Origin: CAYMST01 sp964393115
GTDB lineage: Bacteria > Bacteroidota > Bacteroidia > Cytophagales > Cyclobacteriaceae
Assembly: GCA_964393115.1 (NCBI GenBank)
Contig: CAYMST010000209.1
Span: 1 to 8,269, forward strand
DNA length: 8,269 nucleotides
Direction of reading: 5' to 3'
In this document: piece by piece, positions 1 through 7,774 of the stretch
Numbering within the stretch: position 1 is the stretch's first letter
How the letters are laid out: every line of letters begins with the position of its first letter
The notes under the pieces: generated by a model
The model's input: only the letters and a program-made list of their open reading frames with translations
Database searches by the model: none
What the model was told of the DNA's origin: nothing
Position numbers and translations under genes: made by a program

Positions 1-3000
1 ATCATTGTTGCCAAAGATACAGATCCGTTGGTAGAGGTCTATGCCATTCAGAGCTGGTTTAATCGATGTGCTACCAACGTGAAAACCGGACGGAAAATTC
101 ATTTCCCAGCTGGTCTAAACTTCAAAGATCCAGCGGGTGGAGGCAATACACCGAATTACTCTGGTGTGGTGATCCAAGAAGATGGTTCTATTCTCCATTT
201 TAACGCTATCGCGACCTGTGGCAATGGTAAAATTGCGATCTATGACTATACAGATGATACCAATGATCGGTGGGATAAGCCAGGTCCTACCGGAGGTCAT
301 GGCGGCTCAGGGCTTTCAGGTTATGGTGGTTCTGTTCGAATAGGTGAGCTGACCAGCGATGAACCTATACGTCACGCCATCAAAATGAATTTTTTAGGGG
401 CTAGATTCTTAACGTATACACAAGACGGAACAGATGGATATCGCTGGCCAGCCACAAAAGCCGATAGCTACGCGAATCCAGCTTGGGATGGGACTTTCGG
501 TTATGGTCAAGCTCCGGGAGCAAAAAGATATCCCTACATGGAAATGGGGGTATTGTTGGCGCTTAAGCCAAATGTTACTCCTGAGAGCTTAGGTATTACC
601 AATCGTATCGCTAAGAAGTTGTTTTATGCTTTTCAAGATTATGGAGCCTACGTCTGTGATGATACTCATTGGAACCATATCGATATGGATTTCCAGCAAG
701 GAGTTGCTGAGGAAGTAGAGGAAGCGTTTGGAATTGATATAAAGCCTTATGGTGACAACAATGGGTATAAGTCAGATATGAACAAAATATTCAGAAATCT
801 ATATGCTGTCGTGAACAATGGGCCTAACAGTATTGGGGGAGGAGGAACACCTCGTCAGCCACCTATTTGTGATATCGGAGTGCCTTACTCAGGAGCTTCT
901 TGTGATCAGAGTGGCTTTTTAACAGCCTCACCATCTGCCATGTCGTTTTCCATTGGTGGAGGAACAGATGTTATCTCTATTTCTTCAGATCTTAACTGGT
1001 CGGTATCTGAGAATCTTTCATGGGTAAGCGTATCATCACAAAGTGGGTCTGGTAGTGGATCAGTGACTGTAACGGTAAGCCAAAATACGTCTGGATCTTC
1101 TAGGTCAGGAACGATCACAATTACTGCTGATGACAATACTAAAACCGTTTCTGTTTCACAATCGAGCTCTGTAGGCTGTGGCTCTGATCCACAGTTAGGT
1201 GGTACAGGCATTGGCTCTCCAGGATCTTGGAGTAATAGTACTAACACGTTTGATAAGGCTATTGATGGTGATCTATCCACCTTCTTTGATGGAGCTTCTG
1301 GTAGCGGACAATGGGTTGGGTTGGCTTTTGATCAACCCGCGCAAATCACTAGTGTGAAGTTTGCTCCTCGTCCTAGCTGGGGTGGCAGAATGGTTGGTGG
1401 TAAAATACAAGGTGCCAACAATGCTAACTTCTCAGACGCTGTAGATTTATTTACGATCAACGAAATACCGCCGGCAGGAGAACTTACTTGTGAGGAAATC
1501 AGTGCATCAGGATCTTTCCAATATGCACGTTACCTATCGCCGAACAATGGGTATGGTAACCTATCCGAAATTCAGTTCTTTGGCTCAGGAGGAGGAGATT
1601 TCCTTACGGCTTCGCCAGTAGCCTTGAATTTCGAAAAAGAAAGTGAAACGATGACCATTGATGTGGCTTCTAATGTGAGTTGGACGGCAAGCGATGACCA
1701 GGGATGGGTCTCCATTTCACCAAGTAGTGGATCGAATAGCGGCAGTATTTCCGTGACCACAACGGCAAATGGTGGTGTTGATTCACGCACTGGTACTGTT
1801 ACGATCACAGGAGGAGGCATTTCCAGAACCGTTTCGGTTTCTCAAAAAGGAAATGCACCTGAGCCGATCACGATCATGCCCGTCGGAAACTCCATTACAC
1901 AAGCGGCACCAGGCTATAAAGGGTTCTTGTGGGATATGCTACAGAATGGTGGATATGATGTAGAGTTCGTAGGGTCCAAAAGCGACGGAGGTCCAATTAG
2001 ACACTCTGGATATGGTGGTTACACCATCGGTCCTGACCCTAACAATGCGCTCGATCAATTCGATCCTTGGGGACAAGGAAATATTAATTTTCATGTCGAT
2101 CAAGGGTTTAACTTAACAGGTTATGATGCAGATATGTGGTTGTTGATGATTGGAATCAATGATTTTTTCAATCAGAACAGCTACGATCCTGATGATGAAG
2201 GAGCTACGAGATTGGATGATCTTGTTGGGAAAATATTTGCTAACGATCCAGACCTCACCTTATTACTTTCTAATATCACGCCTGTGGGATGGAGCAATAG
2301 CTTTGCGAGTAAATTCAACTCAGAAGTACCGAGTATCGTACAAAAATATGCCAATCAGGGTTTTAAGTGCTATTTAGTAGATATGAATGGCCCACTTGGT
2401 CCTGAGCACTTAAGTGGTGATCAGTTACACCCAAATACTTCTGGTTATCAAAAAATTGCTGAAGTATGGTTTGATGCCATCGAGGATGTGTTGAATGCGA
2501 CACCGCCGCCTCCACCGGCTGATTACCTCAATTTTTCAAGCAGTGATATCAGCTCTGGTGCTGAAGCTGGATCAAGTTCGGTTTCCATTACTTCCAATGT
2601 AAGCTGGAGTGTGACAGATAATAGAAACTGGATATCGGTAAGTCCTTCTTCTGGTTCAGATGATGGTTCTATTTCCATCTCCCTTACAGCAAATACGAGT
2701 ACTTCTGAGCGAACTGGTACAGTGACCGTTTCAGGCGAGGGATTAACTGCGAATATTACCGTTACTCAAGCGGGTCAAGAGCCAGATTTCTTAACGGTAT
2801 CATCTTCTTCCGTCTCGTTTGGATCGGGTTCCGGAAGCCAAAGTGTATCGGTAAGTTCTAATGTGAGCTGGTCGGTTAGTGATAACAGCGGTTGGATTTC
2901 GGTTTCACCAAGCTCTGGTTCTGACAACGGAAGCTTCTCTATAAGTGCTTCTGAAAATAATTCGGGTGCAGACCGGAGTGGAACTGTAACGGTCTCTGGT

Positions 3001-6000
3001 GCTGGTATAAGCAGGACAATAAGTGTTGCACAACAGATGGCTAGTACCGCTGAAAAGCTTCAAATTATAGTAGAAACAGATCTGGGAGGTGACGCCGATG
3101 ATCAGGCTACTCTTGTTCGTTTCTTGCTGTATAGTAATGAATTTGATGTTAAAGGAATTATCCTTAGCCGTAACAACAATCGCTTTCAGCAAGATGGTGC
3201 TGCTAGCAACCCGTCTGGTGCTTCTAATACGTTGGATATGGCGCATGACTACATTGATGCCTATGGTGCAGTTAGAGGAAACCTGATCAAGCATAGCCCT
3301 GATTATCCAACCGTTCAGTACTTGAAGGATATTACGAAATATGGTCATGGCAACGGTGGAAATGAAGGTAGAAATCATATCTATGATGTACTTAGAAACA
3401 CCAGTGGCCCAATTTGGTATACCAACTGGGGCGCAAATGATGGTAGTCAAAGTAGCTTGGATAAAGCGCTCGATGCGATTCAATCTGGCGGTGTAAGTGG
3501 ATTGAACTACAATGAGGTAGTTTCTAGACTTCACTACGTAGAGGTATATAGCCAAAATCATATCGGCTCGCACCGAAACAACGTGGCGCTTTACATGGAT
3601 ACCTTCTGGCCAGATATGGATGGCGGTAGATGGTACCACCGATGGAATGATAACACAAGTATCCAGAGCTGGATCAGAAGCAATGCGAATACCACACTTT
3701 GTAACCAATATTATACGACCGACAAGGAAGGTGATACACCAACATGGACACACCTCATTCCGAACGGTATGAACGTTCCGGGTAAGCCTCAGTGGGGTAG
3801 CTGGGCTGGCCGATATGGCTGGAATACGAATCAGTTTACAGGCTGGTGGTGTAACCAACGCGATAGCTATAATGGTAGCAACAACCGAAACAACACCTTA
3901 TTGCGTTGGAGTAAGTCGAACTCTGCCGGACAGTCGGAGCATATAAAGGATGACTTTAGAGCTAGAATTCTTTGGGCACAAACGTCAAGCTATAGCGGTG
4001 CTAACCATCATCCAGTAGCACAAGTAAATGGTAAGATGGGTGGTGAAGTAGCTTACTTTACACTTCCAGCAGGTGGAAGCATAAGCTTGGACGCTTCTGG
4101 TTCGAGTGACCCTGACGGTAATGGCTTGTCTTATAAGTGGGACTATTACAAAGAAGTTTCAGACGATAAAGGGTTAAGCCTTTCTTCAACATCAGGTAGT
4201 AGTATAACTGTTTCGGCACCAACTGATTTTACAGAAGGAAAAGAGGATCATATCATCTTGCACGTAACCGATGACGGTAGTCCTAATATGACTAAATACG
4301 TTAGAATCGTACTTCAAGGTGCTCTTGCAGGTGACTATATCGCTACTTCACCAAGTGCTTTGTCATTTACTGCTGATGGTGGTTCTCAATCCGTAGATGT
4401 TTCTGCGAGTGTGAGCTGGTCAGTATCAGATAACCAAAGCTGGATTAGTGTGTCGCCAAACTCAGGTTCTAACGATGGATCTGTTACGGTGACAGCGAGT
4501 GCTAACTTCGGTAATGCCAGATCGGGTGTAGTCACCTTCACTGGATCAGGTATTACCAGAATGGTGACGATATCTCAAGCGCCAGTTCCGGGTGAAGTGT
4601 TAGAATTTACCAATATCAACCAAGGAAATGCTCAAATGACATTAGAGATTGGAGTAGAGTACTACAAGGACAGAGCGTATACGGTTACAAGCGTACCGGT
4701 TGAGCTAGATGGTCAACACTTCATTCAGACGGGCAACGGTCAGAAGAATAATAACTCTGCTAGCTTCCAGTGCTTTACGATCGACCAAGCTGCCGATCTA
4801 TATGTTGGGTATGATAGAAGGGCTTCTAATATCCCTGCCTGGCTCAGCGATGGATGGGAACTAGTTCAAGGCGCACAAATCGGTGTCACCGACAATGATA
4901 TGGGGTATTTCGACCTCTATAAAAAGAGCTTTCCGCAAGCCGGAGAGTATTGCCTTGGCGGTAACAAACAAGCCCCTTCTTCTGGTGCTGGATCTATGTA
5001 CATCGTAGCTGGGGTAGCAACAAGAGGTGGTTCTTTAACACAACTTAGCGTATCTCCATCGGATCTTAGTTTTGGTGATGCGGCAGATGCCACTAATGTT
5101 ACCATAACTGCTGATGGGGATTGGACAGCCTCTTCTAACAGCGGATGGGCTACTGTCTCTGCTGGTAGTGGAACGGGTAGTGCTGCATTGACTATTATTG
5201 TGTCGGCAAATAGCTCCACTTTATCTAGAAGTGCTGTTATCACCGTTTCTGATGGAGAGAGTTCGGAAACAGTGAATGTAATACAGAGCGGAAGAGCACC
5301 GGATAATTTAACCGTATCACCAAGTAGTCTTTCGTTTGGCTCTGGTGCAGGTAGTCAGAATGTGAGTGTTTCTGCTAATGTAAGCTGGACTGTAACTTCC
5401 AACAACGGTTGGATAACAAGTGGGACGAGTAGCGGAACTGGTAACGGAAGTATTAGTATTTCGGTCGCTGAAAATCAGTCTACAAGTACGCGAAGTGGAA
5501 GTGTGACCATAGCAGGAGCTGGAATTACCAGAACGGTAACGGTGTCTCAAGGTGCATTTGTAGAAGCACTTACTGTTAGTCCTTCTAACCTGAGCTTCAG
5601 TGCGGGTAGTGATAACGCTTCTATCAGCATCAATTCAAATATTAGCTGGTCGGTTGCTTCGAATCAGTCATGGGCAAGTGCTTCAGCTTCCAGTGGATCA
5701 GGAAATGCTTCAGTGACCGTGAGTGTTACTGAAAATACGTCTACTGACGCTCGTACAGCTGTAATAACGATTTCTGGTGGATCTATCAGTAGGACAGTTA
5801 CCGTGAATCAGTCTGGTGTGAGCACAGGAAACGTTATTAAAATCTATGCCGCTGGAAAAGGCAATACGGAGACCATGGAGCTACAGCTAAATGGTAGTGT
5901 TGTCGAGACCTATGCGAACGTAGGTGGAAATGCTAACGCTGGTTCCTTCATGGAATATGTATATGAAATTGATGCTTCATTTAACACTATCGACGTGACC

Positions 6001-6447
6001 TTCATAAATGACAATGGAGGAAGCAGAGATTTGAGAGTAGATAAAATTGAAGTCAACGGAACTACCTATCAGGCAGAGAGTGCTGAAAAGTATGACGTCT
6101 GGGGGGGTAATGGATGTAACGGTTCAGCAAATGAGTGGCTGTGGTGTAGTGGAGGATTCCGGTTCAATAATGTATCCAGCTCGAGATTGGTACAAGGGGC
6201 AGTTTCGCCATTGAATACCGTAAGCGTTTATCCAAATCCATCCAAAGGTGATTTCACTATCCAGTTAGGGAATATAGAAGGAAATACTACCGTAAGTGTG
6301 TATACCATCAACGGAAGCTTGAAGCAACGTTTTGATATCGCCGATGCGCAGTCGACGATTCAGGTAAATGGTCTAAGCAAAGGGTATTACCTGGTGAAAA
6401 TCGTAGGCGAAAGCACTACTGCGATAGAAAGAGTATTAGTTAAGTAG
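1..6447 (+). CDS. Secreted modular carbohydrate-active protein: SGNH esterase + Sde182-like domain, eight BACON domains, CBM and T9SS sorting domain (5'-partial)
   Basis: The frame is open from position 1, so the true start lies upstream; the TTG at 28 is only the first start-like codon. Modules (residues): uncharacterised domain 1-278; Gly/Pro linker; BACON 306-390; discoidin/CBM32-like 394-530; BACON 534-617; SGNH hydrolase 623-832 with Ser631 in GNSIT, Asn720 in IGIND, and Asp807/His810 in DQLHP; penta-proline 835-839; BACON 841-924 and 930-1012; Sde182/DUF1593 1019-1442, with the nucleoside-hydrolase-like acidic cluster TDLGGDADDQ (Asp1027, 1031, 1033, 1034) and an Ig-like tail containing SSDPDGNGLSYKWDY; BACON 1445-1526; unnamed module 1533-1674; BACON 1682-1764, 1770-1850 and 1857-1937; CBM60/36-like 1945-2060 (FINDNGG, RDLRVDKI); T9SS type A domain 2071-2148 (YPNPSKGDF, GLSKGYYLVKI). 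By family knowledge, the SGNH part resembles CE3-type acetylxylan esterases and Sde182 is a cellulose-binding protein. Surface deacetylation of hemicellulose is inferred. The module order is certain in outline; substrates are not. Confidence 0.93.
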   Translation: MIVAKDTDPLVEVYAIQSWFNRCATNVKTGRKIHFPAGLNFKDPAGGGNTPNYSGVVIQEDGSILHFNAIATCGNGKIAIYDYTDDTNDRWDKPGPTGGHGGSGLSGYGGSVRIGELTSDEPIRHAIKMNFLGARFLTYTQDGTDGYRWPATKADSYANPAWDGTFGYGQAPGAKRYPYMEMGVLLALKPNVTPESLGITNRIAKKLFYAFQDYGAYVCDDTHWNHIDMDFQQGVAEEVEEAFGIDIKPYGDNNGYKSDMNKIFRNLYAVVNNGPNSIGGGGTPRQPPICDIGVPYSGASCDQSGFLTASPSAMSFSIGGGTDVISISSDLNWSVSENLSWVSVSSQSGSGSGSVTVTVSQNTSGSSRSGTITITADDNTKTVSVSQSSSVGCGSDPQLGGTGIGSPGSWSNSTNTFDKAIDGDLSTFFDGASGSGQWVGLAFDQPAQITSVKFAPRPSWGGRMVGGKIQGANNANFSDAVDLFTINEIPPAGELTCEEISASGSFQYARYLSPNNGYGNLSEIQFFGSGGGDFLTASPVALNFEKESETMTIDVASNVSWTASDDQGWVSISPSSGSNSGSISVTTTANGGVDSRTGTVTITGGGISRTVSVSQKGNAPEPITIMPVGNSITQAAPGYKGFLWDMLQNGGYDVEFVGSKSDGGPIRHSGYGGYTIGPDPNNALDQFDPWGQGNINFHVDQGFNLTGYDADMWLLMIGINDFFNQNSYDPDDEGATRLDDLVGKIFANDPDLTLLLSNITPVGWSNSFASKFNSEVPSIVQKYANQGFKCYLVDMNGPLGPEHLSGDQLHPNTSGYQKIAEVWFDAIEDVLNATPPPPPADYLNFSSSDISSGAEAGSSSVSITSNVSWSVTDNRNWISVSPSSGSDDGSISISLTANTSTSERTGTVTVSGEGLTANITVTQAGQEPDFLTVSSSSVSFGSGSGSQSVSVSSNVSWSVSDNSGWISVSPSSGSDNGSFSISASENNSGADRSGTVTVSGAGISRTISVAQQMASTAEKLQIIVETDLGGDADDQATLVRFLLYSNEFDVKGIILSRNNNRFQQDGAASNPSGASNTLDMAHDYIDAYGAVRGNLIKHSPDYPTVQYLKDITKYGHGNGGNEGRNHIYDVLRNTSGPIWYTNWGANDGSQSSLDKALDAIQSGGVSGLNYNEVVSRLHYVEVYSQNHIGSHRNNVALYMDTFWPDMDGGRWYHRWNDNTSIQSWIRSNANTTLCNQYYTTDKEGDTPTWTHLIPNGMNVPGKPQWGSWAGRYGWNTNQFTGWWCNQRDSYNGSNNRNNTLLRWSKSNSAGQSEHIKDDFRARILWAQTSSYSGANHHPVAQVNGKMGGEVAYFTLPAGGSISLDASGSSDPDGNGLSYKWDYYKEVSDDKGLSLSSTSGSSITVSAPTDFTEGKEDHIILHVTDDGSPNMTKYVRIVLQGALAGDYIATSPSALSFTADGGSQSVDVSASVSWSVSDNQSWISVSPNSGSNDGSVTVTASANFGNARSGVVTFTGSGITRMVTISQAPVPGEVLEFTNINQGNAQMTLEIGVEYYKDRAYTVTSVPVELDGQHFIQTGNGQKNNNSASFQCFTIDQAADLYVGYDRRASNIPAWLSDGWELVQGAQIGVTDNDMGYFDLYKKSFPQAGEYCLGGNKQAPSSGAGSMYIVAGVATRGGSLTQLSVSPSDLSFGDAADATNVTITADGDWTASSNSGWATVSAGSGTGSAALTIIVSANSSTLSRSAVITVSDGESSETVNVIQSGRAPDNLTVSPSSLSFGSGAGSQNVSVSANVSWTVTSNNGWITSGTSSGTGNGSISISVAENQSTSTRSGSVTIAGAGITRTVTVSQGAFVEALTVSPSNLSFSAGSDNASISINSNISWSVASNQSWASASASSGSGNASVTVSVTENTSTDARTAVITISGGSISRTVTVNQSGVSTGNVIKIYAAGKGNTETMELQLNGSVVETYANVGGNANAGSFMEYVYEIDASFNTIDVTFINDNGGSRDLRVDKIEVNGTTYQAESAEKYDVWGGNGCNGSANEWLWCSGGFRFNNVSSSRLVQGAVSPLNTVSVYPNPSKGDFTIQLGNIEGNTTVSVYTINGSLKQRFDIADAQSTIQVNGLSKGYYLVKIVGESTTAIERVLVK
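916..5820 (+). repeat. Eight dispersed BACON-coding repeats within the large gene
   Basis: Eight copies of about 245-255 bp lie at 916-1170, 1600-1851, 2521-2772, 2788-3036, 4333-4578, 5044-5292, 5308-5550 and 5569-5811. Each encodes the same pattern: a start like LTVSPSSLSF, a central W-S-V/T, a second aromatic W followed by S-V/S-S-G, then R-S/T-G-T-V-T-I and a closing T-V-S-Q. The DNA is also alike in places, for instance variants of aatgtgagctggtcggt at the first Trp. One pair and one triplet are tandem; the other three sit singly between functional modules, as spacers would. BACON is described as a carbohydrate- or mucin-binding Ig-like fold, but some copies may be purely structural. Confidence 0.9.
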
Positions 6448-6478
6448 ATCAAAATAGTACAAAGCTATTTTACACTTG

Positions 6479-6508
6479 AAAACCCCGGTATTTTGACTGG
6501 GGTTTTTT
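6479..6508 (+). terminator. Rho-independent terminator of the large modular gene
   Basis: The arm aaaacccc (6479-6486) pairs with ggggtttt (6499-6506). Up to three further pairs (ggt/act, one of them G-U) close a six-base loop, and the 3' arm runs into a T-tract ending at 6508. It lies about 30 bp after the stop codon. A weaker AT-only hairpin, aaaatag/ctatttt (6451-6457/6465-6471), sits between the stop and this element. The four A residues on the left arm could give some termination of the converging gene as well. Confidence 0.85.
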
Positions 6509-6563
6509 CGTTGTTTTTTAACTTAGTCAAGCGGTGCTCTCCAAAAATGATGGAAAAGTAAGA

Positions 6564-6965
6564 CTATTCGTCAAAGCTTACATGGAAGACTGCGAATATC
6601 TTAGGTAAAAATATGAGTACCCCCACGATGACTGAGATCATTGCGGATACTAAAACTGCTCCGGCGCAATAATCCTTGATCTTTCCGATCTTCTCATTCC
6701 ATTCAGGTTCCACAAAATCTGATAAGACCTCTATGGCAGAGTTTAGCAATTCAGCCGTAAAAACCATACCAATGACCACCACTAAAATTATCGACTCGGT
6801 CATAGAAATACGAAAGACAATTCCCAAAACGATTACTACCACTGTGGCTATCAGATGAACTCTGGCATTGTGTTCTTCTCGGAGTAAACAAATGATCCCG
6901 TTCCAGGCGAATCTGAAGCTTTTGATTCTTTGAGAGATAGAAAATTTTTTATTGGGCGATTTCAT
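6564..6965 (-). CDS. dgkA: Diacylglycerol/undecaprenol kinase family membrane protein (DgkA-like)
   Basis: The 133-residue product matches the usual length of the small integral-membrane lipid kinases that phosphorylate diacylglycerol or undecaprenol with ATP at the inner membrane. Visible family features are the amphipathic N-terminal segment FRFAWNGIICLLREEHNARVH (residues 17-37, with acidic 30-31 and Asn33), three hydrophobic helices at about 38-53, 57-75 and 100-122, the signature ELLNSAIE (72-79; Glu72, Asn75 and Glu79 match the active-site residues of E. coli DgkA), and KD (97-98) followed by AGAVL. The EEHN-R and AGAVL forms resemble Gram-positive undecaprenol kinases more than E. coli DgkA, so the substrate is open. 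The ATG at 6965 gives a full-length protein. I see no Shine-Dalgarno sequence and no consensus promoter upstream. The gene converges on the large gene and stands alone. Confidence 0.93.
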   Translation of the reverse strand: MKSPNKKFSISQRIKSFRFAWNGIICLLREEHNARVHLIATVVVIVLGIVFRISMTESIILVVVIGMVFTAELLNSAIEVLSDFVEPEWNEKIGKIKDYCAGAVLVSAMISVIVGVLIFLPKIFAVFHVSFDE

Positions 6966-7128
6966 GAGAGTCAGCTATCTAAAGTCTAGTTAAGAGCTGA
7001 TATAAAATCCAGCAATACGTCGTTCAAACCAACTCTTTTGTATAATTATCTTATGGATTTCACATAAAATGAATAAATGCAATGATAAACTAATCTCATT
7101 TTACCAAGAGTGGTGTGCGGCTTAAGGC

Positions 7129-7428
7129 TGCCATACGGTAGTACGTGAAGTCAGGAAAAAAAGTAGCTGATTGAGTTCTTATACCATTTAGGCTATATAA
7201 GGGCGTATTAGTTTACGTCAGTGTTTTTTCCTTATTCAAGTCAAAAAATGCAGTCCTAGCAGCGCTAGGGTGCGGACGGCTAGTCAAGGCTTTTTAACGA
7301 AGAAGAAGGGGAAAACAGTAGCAAAATACACGTCGTTATATAGTTTAAATGGTATTAGTAAGTGTATTCGCCGAGGTCCTTACAAGAAGGACCACCGACG
7401 AATTTTACCAACCGTATTCTTCATGGCA
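7129..7428. repeat. About 300-bp imperfect foldback (nested inverted repeats); MITE-like element or structured RNA
   Basis: Paired arms from outside in: tgccat (7129-7134) with atggca (7423-7428); atacggt (7133-7139) with accgtat (7411-7417); 7181-7200 with 7336-7355, where 18 of 20 positions are Watson-Crick and two are G-T; 7222-7237 with 7302-7317 (13 Watson-Crick, two G-T, one mismatch); gtcaaaaa (7240-7247) with tttttaac (7291-7298), one mismatch; and an apex cctagc-agc-gctagg (7255-7269). The two halves share a common centre near 7265. No transposase or other protein gene is associated. The family is not one I can name; it could be a non-autonomous mobile element or a noncoding RNA gene. 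Confidence 0.6.
7366..7403. repeat. Strong stem-loop inside the right arm of the foldback
   Basis: The arm 7366-7381 (attcg...ggtcctt) pairs with 7387-7403 (aaggacc...cgaat) around a five-base loop, acaag. There is an uninterrupted seven-pair top stem, one C-A mismatch and a small 1x2 internal loop. No T-run follows, so it is not a terminator. A further inverted repeat, accaacc (7407-7413) with ggttggt (7432-7438), follows directly and would compete with the outer arms of the foldback. Confidence 0.6.
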
Positions 7429-7455
7429 TTAGGTTGGTGTTATTGTATACCCACT

Positions 7456-7487
7456 TTTGATTAACATTAGCTGATGAGCTATTTTTG
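7456..7487 (+). promoter_or_regulatory. Bacteroidota-type promoter, reading right from the foldback
   Basis: TTTG (7456-7459) is followed after 20 bp by TATTTTTG (7480-7487). This is an exact match to the Bacteroidota housekeeping pattern TTTG-N19-23-TAnnTTTG. A transcript would start about 5-10 bp further on. No convincing gene follows for over 450 bp, so the product would be a small RNA or a long leader of the regulator gene at 7955. Confidence 0.5.
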
Positions 7488-7774
7488 ATTCATTTTTAAA
7501 GATCCATATTTTCAACAGGCAGATATCATTAGCCCAAAAATAGTGAGGCTTCATCGTTGTAAATGAGATGTTCGTTGGAGTGATGGTTTTATCAGTTAGG
7601 TTAGCATTATTGTCATTTAAGGCCAATTTGGAGCTGAGTTAGTGATCAACGATTCTTTTTGGGCAACTGAAATTGCATTTTACACCTTTGTAAGTAGAAG
7701 AACAAAATATGGTCAGCACATACTATGGTAGTTGTCTATAGAGAGGTGAATAAAAAAATGTTTTATACGTATGA
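7488..7774. other. AT-rich noncoding stretch, no gene recognised
   Basis: I see no protein gene with family features on either strand. The minus-strand open frames here lack recognisable motifs and have no consensus promoter. The only plus-strand item is a 24-codon frame at 7568-7642, starting MFVGVMVLSV and hydrophobic at first. It has no ribosome-binding signal and is probably chance. Confidence 0.4.

Noticed and set aside
28..30. TTG at 28 as start of the large gene
   Set aside because: The same frame is open to position 1 with domain-like sequence, so the gene enters from upstream.
906..1820. Minus-strand frames at 906-1280 and 1572-1820
   Set aside because: They are antisense to BACON and discoidin modules; the Pro/Val/Thr-rich composition mirrors the Gly/Ser/Thr repeats.
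2905..3858. Long minus-strand open frame (317 codons) opposite the Sde182 region
   Set aside because: It lies wholly antisense to a well-supported domain, shows no family motif, and is explained by codon bias of the plus-strand gene.
916..5811. CRISPR-like or tandem DNA array
   Set aside because: The repeats are about 250 bp, diverged and in frame; they are protein domain repeats.
6451..6471. Hairpin aaaatag/ctatttt after the stop codon as the main terminator
   Set aside because: AT-only stem without a T-run; the GC-containing stem at 6479-6506 is far better.
6966..7080. Promoter for the lipid kinase gene
   Set aside because: The minus strand has a TTTG near 7024 but only a poor TAnnTTTG counterpart, so I do not call it.
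7270..7464. 64-codon plus-strand frame with a GTG start
   Set aside because: It covers the right arm of the foldback, so its sequence is dictated by the inverted repeats; no promoter, ribosome site or family motif. It may be annotated as a hypothetical protein in other copies of the repeat.
7429..7626. 65-codon minus-strand frame
   Set aside because: No recognisable motif or promoter, and it overlaps the plus-strand promoter at 7456-7487.
7568..7642. 24-codon hydrophobic small frame downstream of the 7456-7487 promoter
   Set aside because: Too short and unsupported: no ribosome site, no repeated copy, and such frames are common by chance.
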